Below, piece after piece: positions 24,685 to 38,178 of a stretch of 64,000 bases of DNA (its first letter is position 1; each line of letters begins with the position of its first letter). The translations under genes were made by a program, and so were the position numbers. The notes beneath the pieces are model-generated. The model was not told the origin of the DNA. It saw nothing but the letters and a program-made list of their open reading frames with translations, and searched no databases. The DNA comes from Montifringilla adamsi. Taxonomy: Eukaryota; Chordata; Aves; Passeriformes; Passeridae. Location of the stretch: assembly GCA_017590115.1 (NCBI GenBank), contig JAGGNK010006448.1:13393860-13457859 (forward strand), given 5' to 3'.

Positions 24685-27600
24685 ACCACAATTCAGACAA
24701 TTACAGGACCCTACCAGCTTCTTTTAAAAATGAAGCATGGCCCCAGAGCTGTGCATTACACTGGCTCCAGGGCTGTTTGTAATCATGCTCTCAGTGGGTT
24801 TGGGAGAAGTTTCAACAAAATAAAACCTAACTCAGAAAGTATCCATTTCTCTCACTCCATACAGTAACATTATTTTCCCTTGAGAAAAATTCTCTGCATT
24901 GGCTCTGTGACCAGATATAGTTACACATTAATTCTTCAGAAGTTTCTTAAAAACTGTAGGAAACAGGTGAAAAAACAAAATGCCTTGAACTTTAAACTTG
25001 AGCCCAGTCTGTTTGAATGAAGGGAGTTTTAAGGTCACTCTTCACTCAATGCTAACTTTCAAGAAGGACTAACATGCCAGAGAGGACTCCTGGGACCGCA
25101 TCCTGTTGGTCCTTTGATGCTTTCATTTTGTTGCTTGCTATTTTCTTTATAGCACAGACAAGGGCTTCCTGCCTGGGCCGACCCCTTCCCAACCTTGCTG
25201 AATACCTCGGAAAAAGTTTATGGCAAGACACCTTTCTTACATTAACCACAGAGGCACCAGCGAAACGATGGCTCCTTTGAAATCAAGAGGTTATGGTCTC
25301 CTCGCAGCAGTCACCCGCTCCGAAACCGTGAGGCACTGGTTTGTGAAAACAAACAAGAGTATTGGAGTAACCAGGGCCATGCTGGATGCTACTGGGCACT
25401 ACCTGAAACTCCACTTAAACTTTGCAGATTCTTTTCATTTCTTCCTTGGAAAACTCACATCCCCAAATCAACATTTCTGTGCTTAAACTGGAGTATTTTG
25501 TGAGTCTCTGCCAGGAGGCAGAGTGAGGATGCCCTTGGGACAGGCATCAATCACAGCACTGCTCACGTGCTTTGTACCCCTTTGTCATCAAAAACATTTG
25601 CCTTTTGTCTGTTTGAAAACATTCCAAATCACTTTCAACTGTACTGGTTAGAGAAAATGCGTTAGATTCATTTTTATTGCTTACAGAAAGAGTTTAATTC
25701 CCAAAGTGACTTTTAGAAGGTCTCAAAGTGACAAACAAACAGATAAAACCACCACCTGCAAAAAGATGATGGGAATGGAATGCAAAACACACACTGGACA
25801 CATTAGACTATTAACAGGCTAAATTTCTAGACAGTGCAGAGACAGGAGGGGATTGCCAGCACATCAGGACAAGAAAAGGCAGATGAAACAACCAGAAGCT
25901 CAGTGGATGTGGACAAACTGAGTTGAGAGGAAGGAGGGGAAAGTTGTCACCTCAAGAGAAAATTATCTAAGTAAATATTAGGACAAAACAGTCAATACTA
26001 AAAGTCATGTTGTACAGGTTTCACTGCAGTCTTGGGGCCTCAATTCAGAAACCTGTGGACTACAAAACTATTTACAATGAGCTCAGGGCAGAGTACTGAG
26101 TCCAGAATCATTTTACTTTGGCCAAGAATGAACCAGCAGGAGCTTAAACAGGAGCTGATGAGATGGGGCATAATCACCTACAAATATAGGTAAAGGTTTT
26201 AAGAAGAGAGTTGATTGTCTGCACACACGAACACACAGCCAGCCACAGCCAGATTCTTTTTTGCACAGAATCATTAACGTGGATAGGAACAGCTTTCTAA
26301 TTGTAAGAACAGAGAGGCATAAGAATAACCATAACAAATGATCCCAAAAAAGCTTGAGGGCCAAGTGCCCTCTGTCTTAGGGTGGTCAACAACAGATACC
26401 ACAGCATCACAGCACAAGAACAGGGCAAGACAACATTGATGCATTTCCAGAGTTGGGTCCAGATCCTCCCCAAGTCAAAGTGATGAGCATTGAACATTGT
26501 GCTGTGTAAAGGCCTTTTCTTCCTGTGAGCTCTCATACCTCTTTTTGTGTCAGCAATGGCAGGCAGCCCCAGGCAGTGACTGCACGTGTGTGCATGAAGC
26601 CAGATTACTGTGGGGTCTTTCCTTGATGCTGCTGCTTCATCTTCCTGACTCAGGGGGCTCTGTGCACCTCCTCAATGCCACCAGATATTTTTCCAGTGTT
26701 TACTCTTGATGGCTGACAAGTCTACATATATTTAACAAACCAAGCAGCACTCTTTACTGATTCTCCTATGGTTTTCTGACATAAGGAAACTATACCTGAA
26801 ATATTTAAGAACAGACAAACCATGAATTTATACAGGGAGAGAAATCATGTCTCCTCCTTTGTTCACACTCCATTCTCCCCATGCCTTTTTGAGTGTTATT
26901 GACAACACAGTGATGTTTCAGAAGAACACAGCAATACCTCAAGCATCTTAGTCTTGAGTCCCAACTGAGGTGTGTTTACTGAAAATCAATAAACAGTGAG
27001 GAAGACTTGAAAACTGGAACTCTTGAAAACTTGTTCAAACTATCATGGATGCTACAGTTATTCTTGTCTTAGAGAAAGGCAAGAGATTAGATGGCTTCTC
27101 AAAATCCCACTCAAGAATGGTGGGTCCTTACAATGCAGTTTTGAGTACACTACAATTAATTTAAATTATAAACACAAAAATATCTCATCTTTGCACTTTC
27201 AGCATAGGTGTTTACACCGTTGTATCTACACAAAAGGAAACTAAAAAAACACCCCACAAGAATTGAGCATATGCTTTAAATGCCAGACTGCTGTTACAGG
27301 AAAAAAGTAGAAAAACAACTTTTGATAGGGCAGCCCTGCTATGCCATGGTGAATTTGAAGTGGTTTCCATCATTGAGATGCAGGACAGAGCCCAGAGTTT
27401 CAAACTGCCGACATCCTGAAACTGGGGACAGAGCCTGCAGCTTGGATGGGTTCCCTGCGAGGTCAGCACATTAATTTACATGCCAATACCCGGAGCGGTC
27501 AGTTCGCTGTTTTGAGAAGATCATCCCGGCCTGTGGAACACGGCAAACACTTTGAGTACCTAAGCATGGGAATGTATTTTCCTACACTGAAAGGATGGCA

Positions 27601-28721
27601 AGAGAGAGAGAACGGGAAGCGAGAAAAGATGGGGTCTTGTGTGGGATCGTGAGGTGCCTTTCCACAAAGGAAATGAGGGAACAGCTGCACAATGATCCTC
27701 TGTGAGGAGGGGAGAGGTGCCCAGGTCATGGCCCAGCACCGTCCCTTGGGAGTGTGACCGAGCCTGGAAGGGAGATGTTTATAAAGCCCCATTGTTGAGC
27801 AAAAGCATCCTCCCACTGGCAAGGGCCTGTGGCTTGGGAAACCATCTTATGCCTTTGCTCCTGCTCTGTGGAGGTGCCATGGCAGGGGCTGCAGGCAGGA
27901 TAAGCTCTCCAGGAGAGAGCCAGTGGGGCCTCTTGGGCCTCGCTGTGGGGGCCAGTGGCTGGACATCCTGACTGAACAGAGGAGGCCTCTCCAGCCAGCA
28001 GCTCCACAGGCGGCAGCACGATGTCTCCCTGGGATGAGTCAAGGTGCCTGAGCCCTGCAGCACCGTGTGGAAACGTCACTGCAATGCTCCTCAAACCTTG
28101 CTAAAAACCAAATGAGAGCACAGATATTCAGGGAACAAAATGTGCTCTGCTAAATGAGCCAAACAGAAAAATCCAGGTATATATCTGGGAACAGGGTACA
28201 TTATACTACAGTATTTTTCCTCCAGAAATGGCTACATACTCTAGTCCAGCATGGACTAGCTACTAAAACACAAACCTTTGACCAATGTGGCAGAAATTAA
28301 ACATCAGAAAAACTCAAAAGACTGTTTTTTTTTCAGCACACGATTCCTGGGAAACTATGGGCTGCTTTAAAGGGTCAAAGAAAGTCAATTCATATGCATT
28401 TACTGCAACCACATATACACATGCAAGGATTTTCTACACAGAGGCATGCTTTGCTTGTGAAGTGTTAGTGGCCACCAGAAAAGGAGAGGAAGGTTAAAAC
28501 CAGCTGTACTGGAGGAGCCACCAGATCTAAATGCAAACACAATTTTAAATGTTCCACCAGAAAGGGTACAGATAGTATGGGATAACAGCAAGAACATTTG
28601 CTCTGAAGCAGGGTCATAGAAATTTTGTGAGGTTCAGAAGGAGTAGTGGACAGTAAAGTATATCTATACACACAGAAGTTACACTAACAGTAATGCTTTT
28701 TCATTTGTATGTATGCCACTA

Positions 28722-28736
28722 GGTAGCAATAGAAGA
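28722..28736 (+). promoter_or_regulatory. Weak CTCF-like motif
   Basis: CCACTAGGTAGCAAT matches the CTCF core CCASYAGRKGGCRSY at 13 of 15 positions. The mismatches fall at positions 10 and 14, and position 10 is normally an invariant G. It lies just outside a CR1 fragment. Confidence 0.2.
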
Positions 28737-28889
28737 AGGAGAGGCCCCCCTTGACATTTAGAAGACCAGAGCTGAGGTTACTAAAGGTGCATAGAAGCTT
28801 TCTTTTTTCTTTAAGAAGGAAGTCTTACATCATTCTTATAGTCTATGGATCAAATTTGTGGAAGAGCATAATTTTTAACTTGGGATACT

Positions 28890-29080
28890 GGTACAAAATA
28901 AATCAGCCCAACAGACTGCCCAGGGAACTGGTGGACTCACTATCCCTGGAGGTATTTAAAAGATGTGCAGATGCGGTGCTCAGGGACACGGTTTAGTGGT
29001 GGAGTTGGCAATGCTGGGTTAACAGTTGGACTCAATCTTAAAGGTCTTTTTCCAAACTAAATGATTTTGTGATTCTATTC
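28890..29080 (+). mobile_element. CR1 LINE 3' fragment
   Basis: The 3' end of a chicken-repeat-1 LINE lies in + orientation. It has the GCCCAGGGAACTGGTGGA-like box, the GTTGGACT...AAAGGTC...TTCCAAAC segment and a terminal GATTTTGTGATTCTATTCT tail, the CR1 hallmark. It is diverged from the consensus, 5'-truncated and carries no coding sequence. Weaker similarity may extend back to about 28750. Confidence 0.85.
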
Positions 29081-30767
29081 TAATTCACTACAGTTATTTT
29101 ATTTGTTTTACTAATTAAATGTATATGCAAGTCTTACATTGGTAAGCTATCTAGGTAGTTTCATTTAATAAAAAGATTTTTAAAGTGAATTTCAGCTTGT
29201 AACTTAATACAAATCAGAAATAAAAACCCAGTCCATATCTCAGCAACATATCTCTTCCACCATTTTCTAATATAATAAAAGGCAAGAAAATACAAACCAA
29301 AACAGGATATCGAATCAAAACTACAAAGAACTACAAACAGATGTTCAGAATTAACTTCAATCCCACTGAGGCAGATCACTCCTCTTTAGAAATTAGTAAC
29401 AAGTTTACTACAGAACAAGCAAGTCACAGATCATAATGAAAATAGAATTAATGAGTTATTTCAACTGTCCTGGTCTTGATTTTTGCTCTCTAAGAATGAC
29501 TTGCAAATTCCTGCAATGAAGTCTGAAACATACCTCATGTCCTTCTTCAGCAATAGGGAATGCATCCTTGTCCCAGAGTAAATACATTTACTGGCCTCCC
29601 ATCTTCTACACAGAAGAAACAAATACATATTCTGGGGACATCCAAAATAGCCTGAAATAGCACTTAGCAAGGCACTGGAGTATTTGCTTTCAAATCTATA
29701 AAATGTACTGACCAAACTCAAGTATCTTCCTGCCTGCAGAGTCAAAGCAAGACAACAAATCTCCAATTTGTATGTGTCCTGTAAAATTAAATGTTTATTT
29801 TCTGGTAAAGAGTGGTTTGGTCTCTGATGCAGAAACAGGTTCTGTAGTCTAATGCAAAATTTAACACAGGACTGTAAGATCTGTATTTACTGGAAAATGA
29901 GGAAAACCAGCTACACAACCCCTTAAATCTTCTCATGGAGCCACAAGAGTCTCACAAGAATTACTGATGGCAATAATTCCCTATCTCTGCATACTCTAAT
30001 TCAAGGTCTCCTTGCCAGTTCTCCTTCCAGAATGCTCAGAAGGAAGCTTTAATGAAGGGCATCTTATAGCAGGGGTAAGACTGTTACAGGATTCCATAAT
30101 ATTAATCTTAATTTATATGAGCCAATTATTTACAAATAAAATATTTACATAAATGAAAATGGCTTTATACATGCTCTGCAGCCTCTCTTCAGTGACCTTT
30201 GAGAAAGAACTTCTGATAGTAACCTGATAAAGAAAGAAGAGCAGAATTAAGTACTGGAAGTAAATGAGAAGGGGATTAATATGCAATGTGGTTCTGAATG
30301 CAAAAAAGCCAGGTCAGGGTCATTAAACAACCTACTCTGACAAGGATAACACAGTGGGCTTGGAGTTCATTATTTAATAATCAGTGAAAACATCTCCAGA
30401 ACAAGTCATAGGGAAGAACTGTCTATGAACAAGGAGTAAGTTAAGGGAAGATTATAACTGACTATATTGAAATAAGAAGTGATAAGCACAGACAAAAATT
30501 ACCAGTCATATTCCTCAGGAATCAAACTGTTTTATTCCTTAGATAGTCATCATACTATAGTAATTAGCTGTGTGCCTACCACATCTGTATGTAATGCATC
30601 CAGAAGACAATCATTTCATGCTACAGCCACATGAGATGGCCTAAGAACTGTGTAATGGAAGTAAGATGGCTTTTAATGATACAAAGTGCAAGACCATATG
30701 CTTGAGAACCACAGACAAGAGCTTCTGGGGCACTCATCATTTGAAGGCAATTCAGGAACCAGAATCT

Positions 30768-31195
30768 CTCAAGGTGGAAGGGACACATAAGAATCACGGA
30801 GTCCAACTCCCTGCTCCTCACTGGACTGCCTAAAGCTAACCCATTTGACTAAGAGCACTGCCCAGACTCTCCTCGATCTCTGACAGGCTTGGAGCCATGA
30901 CCACTTCCCTGGGGAGCCTGTTCCAGTGGGCAGTCAGCCCCTCAGTGAAGAACCTTTTCCTAGCGTCCAGTCTGGACTTCTCCTGCTTCATCCCATTTCC
31001 TCGTATCCTACCACTGGTCAGCAGAGATCAGCACCTGCCCTCCACTGCCCCCCTTGAGGAAGCTGTTGGCTGTGATGAGGTCCCCCCTCAGCCTCCTCTT
31101 CTCCAAGCTGCATGAGCCAAGTGACCTCAGCCACTTCTGACAAGTCTTGCCCTTGAGGCCTTTCACCACCCTGGTCACCCTGCCCTGGAAACACA
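30768..31195 (-). mobile_element. CR1 LINE 3' fragment
   Basis: A reverse-oriented CR1 of about 430 bp. It includes the GAATCACGGAGTCCAACTCC end, TTCCCTGGGGAGCCTGTTCC, AGTGAAGAACCTTTTCCTA and the GAGGTCCCCCCTCAGCCTCC segment. All are landmark blocks of CR1 3' ends read on the opposite strand. The coding-looking frames across it are repeat artefacts. Confidence 0.9.
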
Positions 31196-33170
31196 CTAAT
31201 GGCTTTTGTGAAGGATTTTACTTTTACAAACCAGGTGGTTTCCACCTGTGATACATTTCTGCATCATGACAGCATATAGAGCAGCTGAAAAGGACCTTTT
31301 AAAGTTTTAAAAATAAAATTAGCATTCTAGAGACATAAGTCTTCCAAGTTACTTTGTGGGCACATCAGAAGAAACTCACATACCTTAAGGCACTGAAATC
31401 TAGGAGAGTGTCCAACTACACCTCTCCATCAATCTAGAGTTTGTGCTGAGAAAACTGGCATGAATTAGGCAATATAACAATATAAAATGTTCTGAATGCC
31501 TCAAGCTACATCTTAAGATGCAGCCAATTTAGGACTGGAGCAGGTCCCACGCAAAGGAGATTAAGCCACCATTATAAATGAGCATATCCTCTGACTAGCT
31601 TTATTATCTCCCCACAACAGCCTCCTGGCACACCCCAATTACAGGCCAAAGTGATGAGAAACAAGGATGGCTAAACTGGCTACATTAGCTGTCAACAGAG
31701 CAGACCAAAGGGGATGCACAGAACTCAGCACAGAAAGGGAAACTGCCACTGTCTCCAGTCCATACCATGAGACATGAGGCAGAAGTGACAACGGATTACT
31801 ATATTCCTGATTTCTCAGGGTATGCTGTGGAAATAAGAAAACAATTCATACATGCTGCTATTTTATTGGGATCCCACCTTTCCAAATAGATCCCAAATAT
31901 CCAGTAGTATGTAGAGTACCCTCCAATTCACTTCCTCATGCTTTTTCAAATTTCAGTGTGAGTGAACAGGATAAGTAGGACAGGGAACAGCAAGTCCCAA
32001 GACTTCCCTATCCTTCTATGTGAAAAGCTTCCTCTTGCACTGGGATCAGCAGACATTTTCAACATATACCCCTCAGCAAAAACTGATACACAATATAAAA
32101 ACCAACTGCTGTTCCTGTCAGCAACTTTGCTCCTACTAAAATAAATTGACAAGCACCACTTGTAATGTATTTTTATGCCACAAATAAAGGGAACAGCCTC
32201 CAGTAAGTACAAGCAGCACCACAAACAGACTGCTTGCACTGAAAGGTCTTGGCTCATAGCAAATACAGCCTGGGAGTTTCAAGAAGTCGTTCTGGATGAA
32301 CACTGGTACACCCTCACATCAAATGCATTTGACAATGAAAAACTGGAATAAGAAGGGATGATTTTACAGATTAACCAAAAATTGTATTTTTGGAGTTAAA
32401 ATGATGCTACCTGAAAAATATTAAAGATAAGCATTATCCACAGAATATTGAAAAAGCACAAAACTTCATTAAATAACTTCTTAGTCCAACTTGGCCATAG
32501 GAAGTTACGTTTCAGTTCCTGAACGAATCAATCAGTGTCCTCCCAGTGCCACTCTCCCCACCCAAATACTGTCCAGAACAGGAGACTCGGGCAACTCCCA
32601 ATGCCCACACACAGGAATAGTGTTATTATTCTGAACAGCATTTCTCCCAGACTTGACAGTATCTAGGGACATCTGAAAATCTCAGTTAATTTCACTTCTG
32701 CATTCCTTAAGCAAACACTCACTTAGTGATGCTAATTAACTGAGAAAAAATTAAATAATATAATTAGAGCGCCAGATGTAAATCAAGAAACAGTATAATA
32801 CGTAAAACACAGAAAGAAGAGAAATCATACGACATTTTGTCTTTTTCATATGACTTAAAAAGACAGGTAATGATCAAATAACTTCTGACTTTCAGCACAT
32901 GAATATTTCTTTCAAAACAGATAAATGATTGGCAAATTACAAACCCTCACTACCTCACCATTTACCCCACAATAACTATCAATTAGTAAAGGCATGCTTC
33001 TGAATACATAATGCATTACATTTTTTACTTCCAACACCTGGTGTCACCAGAATAACACCATATATTTCTAAAACACTCTGCAGTGGTGTGTGTGTGCTCT
33101 TTGATTTTAGAGCAGTAATACTTCAAAGGAAGCGGAATTATAGAAAATTATGGCAAGCAAGGCACACAGA

Positions 33171-33195
33171 TTTTTTTTTTTTTTTTTTTTTTTTT
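33171..33195. repeat. Poly(T) tract, 25 nt
   Basis: An uninterrupted run of 25 T residues. It would read as poly(A) on the minus strand, but no retroposed body is recognisable next to it. Confidence 0.9.
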
Positions 33196-33389
33196 GTTAA
33201 TCGATACATTATCAGTTAACTAACCACAGCAGGTCATTTTAACAATGAGGCTCAAGGTGTCTAAAAGCCTTCATCCCTTAGAGATGGTCAAAAAAGGCCT
33301 GAACAAAGTGAAAATTTTGCTATATTTCAGTATTTCAAGCAAGCTAAATTGTGAATATTTTTTTGCAAAAACACTTTAACTGGTGATTT

Positions 33390-33660
33390 CTGCTACACCA
33401 GAATTTTGCTAATTGCAATCAATTTTTGTAGGGGTTAATCAAGACCTTTCTGTCCAGTTTAGGGCTGTATTAATTGGTTATTATTACAGTTCCCCTGAGA
33501 ATAGACAGAGGGGAGTGATTTTGATTGATTATTGCTTGGGGCTCCCCAAGACACTAAATAAAAAGTTAAATATCAAAGAAGATTTAATTAATTTCAGTGT
33601 CTCCTTCTTTCCACTCTATCAGCAAAATCGAGCTGATAAAAAATTGACAAATTAAAGGGA
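33390..33660. promoter_or_regulatory. Candidate conserved non-coding block
   Basis: About 270 bp are crowded with homeodomain-type words (GCTAATTGCAATCAAT, TATTAATTGG, TTTAATTAATTT, CAAATTAAAG) and TGATTGATTATTG, a PBX/MEIS-like string. It is free of repeats in the otherwise CR1-rich half of the window. It is a plausible enhancer of a neighbouring developmental gene, judged on word content only. Confidence 0.3.
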
Positions 33661-35309
33661 AATGAAAAGAGTCAGAACTGGTGACCCTGTATTTTTTTAA
33701 TGAGAAAGTACATGCATTTATTTGCTCTAATCTTTAGATAATGGGCACAAGAAAATGAAAACTTCCTCAGCTTTTGATGCTTATTCCAAAGCCCAAATGA
33801 AATTATGGCTAGCAGTTAGATTAACTGGTGTAAGATTTAAGTCGTGTTATGTTTTTCTTTTAATACAGCATTTCAAATAAATCAGTGAAAGAATCCTGAA
33901 CTCTTGGGAAAAAAAAGTCATAAGTTTGTTATACAAGAAAGATAGAAAATGCTGTATTATAACACACAAATGCAGTATTTCAGAATCAAAAGGTTTAGTT
34001 AGGAGTCTCTGCTTTGGCAGAAAATTCTCTATCAGCAAACAAAGGAAGATGTGATCAAGATATTTACAATTAATTTTGTAAAAACTTACTCAGACTGACA
34101 CTTCCCTTTTTATGGGTGGGTTTCCTGCAGCAGACTTTCCAGAAATCATATTGTGTTTCAGTACTTTTTCAGTTAAGATAGAAGCATTTCCACAGGTGCA
34201 AGTTTTCAGGTTTTAGTGCAATCACTGTGGATTTTAAAGCTAGAACAGAAAGCTAACCCTGATACAGGAATTCTTTTCAGGTGAGTGCATTTCTAGGCTC
34301 CATAAACAATGTTTGAAGGAGATCCTTATGTGTCTGCAAGGCATTTACTACCTCTAGGCTGATCTGTGGGGCCAGCTTTTTGATGACAGGCTTCCAAATC
34401 CCCTAAAAGGATGCAATCCCTGCAAGCAATACAACCTTGAATAATCATATAACATCAACCCATATAAAGAATAAAACAGCCATGAAAAGCAGGAAAAAAG
34501 CTTAACCCTGGGAAAAGGGATGCAAGCAATTAAGAAAAAGCAGTTCTTCTCCTCAATGCTCGATTTAAAAGATGTTAACATAAATCAGTAATTTTTCAAA
34601 GAGACAGCCTAAGTCTGGTGGGTTAACCAAGTTAGATGGGTTTTACAGGTCAGTGTTGTTTATTGTAACACCAGCACTTGTTTGCTTCAGCATTTCAGAA
34701 CACAAATCCCCCAAACCAAAAATAAAACCAAAACCAAACACCAGCAGTTTTCTGTAAAACAAGGTGTTAATTGTTTTAGGACTCCCTAGCTCCTTATTCC
34801 TTTTTAACAGGGAAAAATAAGAAAAAATACCTTAGAGGACCCTTTTCTCCCAAAAGATGTAAGTATTCAGTGGTCACTGACTCAGAATGTGCTCATATGC
34901 ACAGGAGCAGAAGGACAACAGGTAAAGTAATACACAGGTCACAAAGGTTTATCTGGAGCCACTCAGCAGAGTGGCCTGACGTGTCCTCCACCACAAAAGA
35001 CTGCCCAGGCAGACCGAGGGGACACCACTTGAATGGAGATACACACTATTTCAAATGTCAGCTCCTACGGAAGAAAGAAGGGATGAAGACCTTTTAGTAA
35101 TAAAACCTAATATTTAGAGTGCACACAGAGGCAGTTTCTCATCTCTACCACTGGTAAAATGTGCAGATGCTGAAAAGAAATCATCTGTCTAGATCCATAC
35201 CAGTTACTTTTTCTTGACCTTGGTAGAACTTTTGACACTCGTAATGCTCATGATACTCCCACAAGCAAGCTAGAAAAACATGATTTAACAAGAACTGTTG
35301 GTATTTAGA

Positions 35310-35380
35310 CCAAAAAAACCCAACAAACAACAACCAAACAAAAACCCCCAAACAAACAAAAAACCTCCACAAAAAAACCG
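35310..35380. repeat. A/C-rich low-complexity tract
   Basis: An impure (CAAA)n/(ACA)n stretch of about 70 bp with essentially no G or T. Confidence 0.8.
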
Positions 35381-36663
35381 AACTCCAAAACTGTTTAGAA
35401 AGACTAGTTAATATTTATCAGAGGTTAATCTCAAACTGAACATATGCTCAGGATTTGTTATGTTCATTCCAGTAGCAGGGAAGCACCAGTAATGAAAATA
35501 CTGAATGATGTGTACAAGGCTAATGGGACAGTAACAAGCCCCTGCACAATTGCTGCTCTGCAGCAGCTATTCAGGTAAGGCTAGAACAAAGTTCTAAGAT
35601 TAAGCCAGGAATAATCAACCACATAAACAAAATATGGGGAGAGATTGGTGTAACAGCATTTCCATAGAAAGAAATTTGACATTTACAATGATCATGAAGT
35701 CAACATGAGTCAACTACATGTTAGGGCTGGAAAAAATATCCTGCTCTAATCCAGCCACAAATTGAGTAGTACGCCCAGCTTTTGAGCACCACATGTAAAG
35801 AACCATGCTCAGCTGGACAGAGAAAGCAATCACAGGTCAGGAAACCAAAACTCACAGAAGAAAACAACAAAAATAGAGAGCCTGTACTGTGATCACTTAC
35901 TTTAGATAAAATAGCATCCTGCCTTTAAGAATATGAAATCATACTGGAAGAGAAAGAGTCTGTAAGCTTCTTATCACATCTGCTTTAACAGAAGATCCAA
36001 TAAGGTCAGATTCTGAAGATGGACATTAGAAAGACTATCCATCTCCTGATAAGCAGGGTGCCCAGGAAGAGTGTAGGTAACTAGCTAAGTTAGGAATCCT
36101 TCACTACTGCCTATCCTCAACAGCAAGACAGCAAACCCCTATCAGAAATAACACTGCTGCAAAACTTGCCTTTTGCCAAGGAAATGGATGAAACTTTCTC
36201 TTAGCCCTCCTTTAAAAGTAAACACAAAAGGCAGTTTGAATCATATGCTACACATGGAAATGAACACCGGACTCGTGAATACTGCAAGAGACCAATTCTG
36301 AGGTCTAGTCAGAAGATTCCTGTTACCTCAAGTAGAGGTTTCTAGTATAGATCCCACTCCCTGCCTCTTTGTAGATGGTACATTATGCCATTACTTGATT
36401 TTTGAAATTTACTTTCCCAAATAGTAATAAACCTGAAAAGCAAATGAAATGTTGGATTCCTACCCCTTCTTACTCCATGCAGTGCCTCCTAAATACACTC
36501 AGAATCCTGAGGTGCTACACTGACTGCTTTCTGATCCCATGAATCTTGCATTGCTTTCTGCACTGTGCTCTAACTTCAAAAGGCCAAACAAGACCATGGG
36601 ACATGGGTTAGAGCCCTTGGGACAAAGGACATGAATCTAATTTTTCTACTTCCTTGGAGATGA

Positions 36664-36800
36664 CAGAACCATAGAATATGCTGAGTTGGAAGGTGCTGAT
36701 CAGGATCCTCGAGTAGAACTCCTGGCCCTGCACAGGACCCCCCAACAATCACACCATGTGCCTGAGAACTTTGCCCAAATGCTTCTTGAACTCAGGCCAA
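36664..36800 (-). mobile_element. CR1 LINE 3' fragment
   Basis: A reverse-oriented CR1 tail starts AGAACCATAGAATATGCTGA. It continues through GTTGGAAGG, a variant of the GATCATCGAGTCCAACTCCT block and CAGGACCCCCCAACAATCAC, up to the GCTTCTTGAACTCAGGCC stretch. It is an old, 5'-truncated copy. Confidence 0.8.
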
Positions 36801-38117
36801 AGACTGTTGTTAGTCCTGCAGCTGGCTTTGGTTGGATCTGGCACAGGCAGGGAATGACTGGCTCAAAGGCAGAGCAGTGCCAGCCTACCTATGGCTGATA
36901 AAAGCACCTAAAGAAGGCAAAATGCATGAGCAACCAAAGCCTCTGACACCACAGCCTCAAGAAGAGATACACAGCTCATGGGTACCATTCCCACTCAAAC
37001 TTCTGCTCCCCAGAAGTAGTAGGAAGCTACACACGTTTGTGCCTTGAGGCTTCCAAGACAGCCATCCTGGTTTACATATTATACATACAGGCCACTATAA
37101 ATCTGAGTGCACAAAATAACCCTTCTGGTTGTGTCTATTTTTCATCTCAAAAACTGTTTTTAGATCACAGGTATGACAGATTTTAATCCCAAGTAGTTCT
37201 GAAGTAACTGCTATTTAATAAAAATTTTAAAAATATAAATTATATTTTGTGTGTAGGCATATAGGTTTTATTCTATTGATAGCATGCTGGTGAGATGCAT
37301 CACTTTGGTATGGTATCATTAAAAATCTATACGCACACATAGTTTTCCTCTAAGCTGCTGATGTGGCAATCGTAGATAAGAGACATTGCTATTTTTCTAG
37401 ACATACAATAAACAATCTTACACACATTTGTTTACCCACTGCATATGTGATTCACAGGTAAACTACTGCACATTCATTTGAGTGTAATCCACAGCAGTGT
37501 CACAGGTTTTATCAAAATGAACAGTGTAAGCTAGTACACATTTCTTAGGCAGCCAAGTGATTGTATTGTGGTAGCTCAGAAAACATGCTACAAAAGCTGC
37601 ATCTGCAGCAGCTTTGCCCACAAGACAGAAATAATGAGAGCTGGGATCCAACCAGAGCTGTCTAAGTAAACACTAAATTGTGCATGCTGTTAGTACTGCA
37701 GTATTTCCAGATCACAAAAGCAGAAGATTACTGGGGAGTTTATTCACATTAAGAGATAAAAATCATCAAGCTTAAGAGAGACTGTTCCACTGTCAATGAA
37801 AATATTTCCTAACGCTCTTCCTTAATTAAAATCCCAAAGCATCACTACTATCTGAAGTAAAAGCTCAGCTGATAATGTAGTTGTGCTGGTGGTTTAATGG
37901 GCTGGCACAGAGAACCACAGAGGCATGGGGCAGATGTCAAATAAATAATCCATCCCATATAGAATCTCAAAAATTAGCCCAATATATTAAGTTTTGACCT
38001 ATCTAATGTCAAACCAAACTACCTGATGTGGCAGGAGGGTAATGAAAGACAAATTATCCTAAAGGGAACATCATCTGTTCCTTCCTTCTAGTATCATATC
38101 TACCAGCTCTGGTGTCA

Positions 38118-38178
38118 ATCTCAAAATCTCCCCCAAAAAAGTGCCCCATCTCAAAATCTCCCCCAAAAAAGTGCCCCC
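38118..38178. repeat. Tandem duplication, 30-bp unit
   Basis: A 30-bp unit starting TCAAAATCTCCCCCAAAAAA occurs at 38121-38150. It repeats at once at 38151-38178 with no internal mismatch over the shared part. Such identity points to a recent duplication. Confidence 0.9.

Noticed and set aside
35710..35800. Possible very old CR1 tail
   Set aside because: A GGGCTGGAAAAAATATCCTG stretch only vaguely resembles the CR1 end and no other block supports it.
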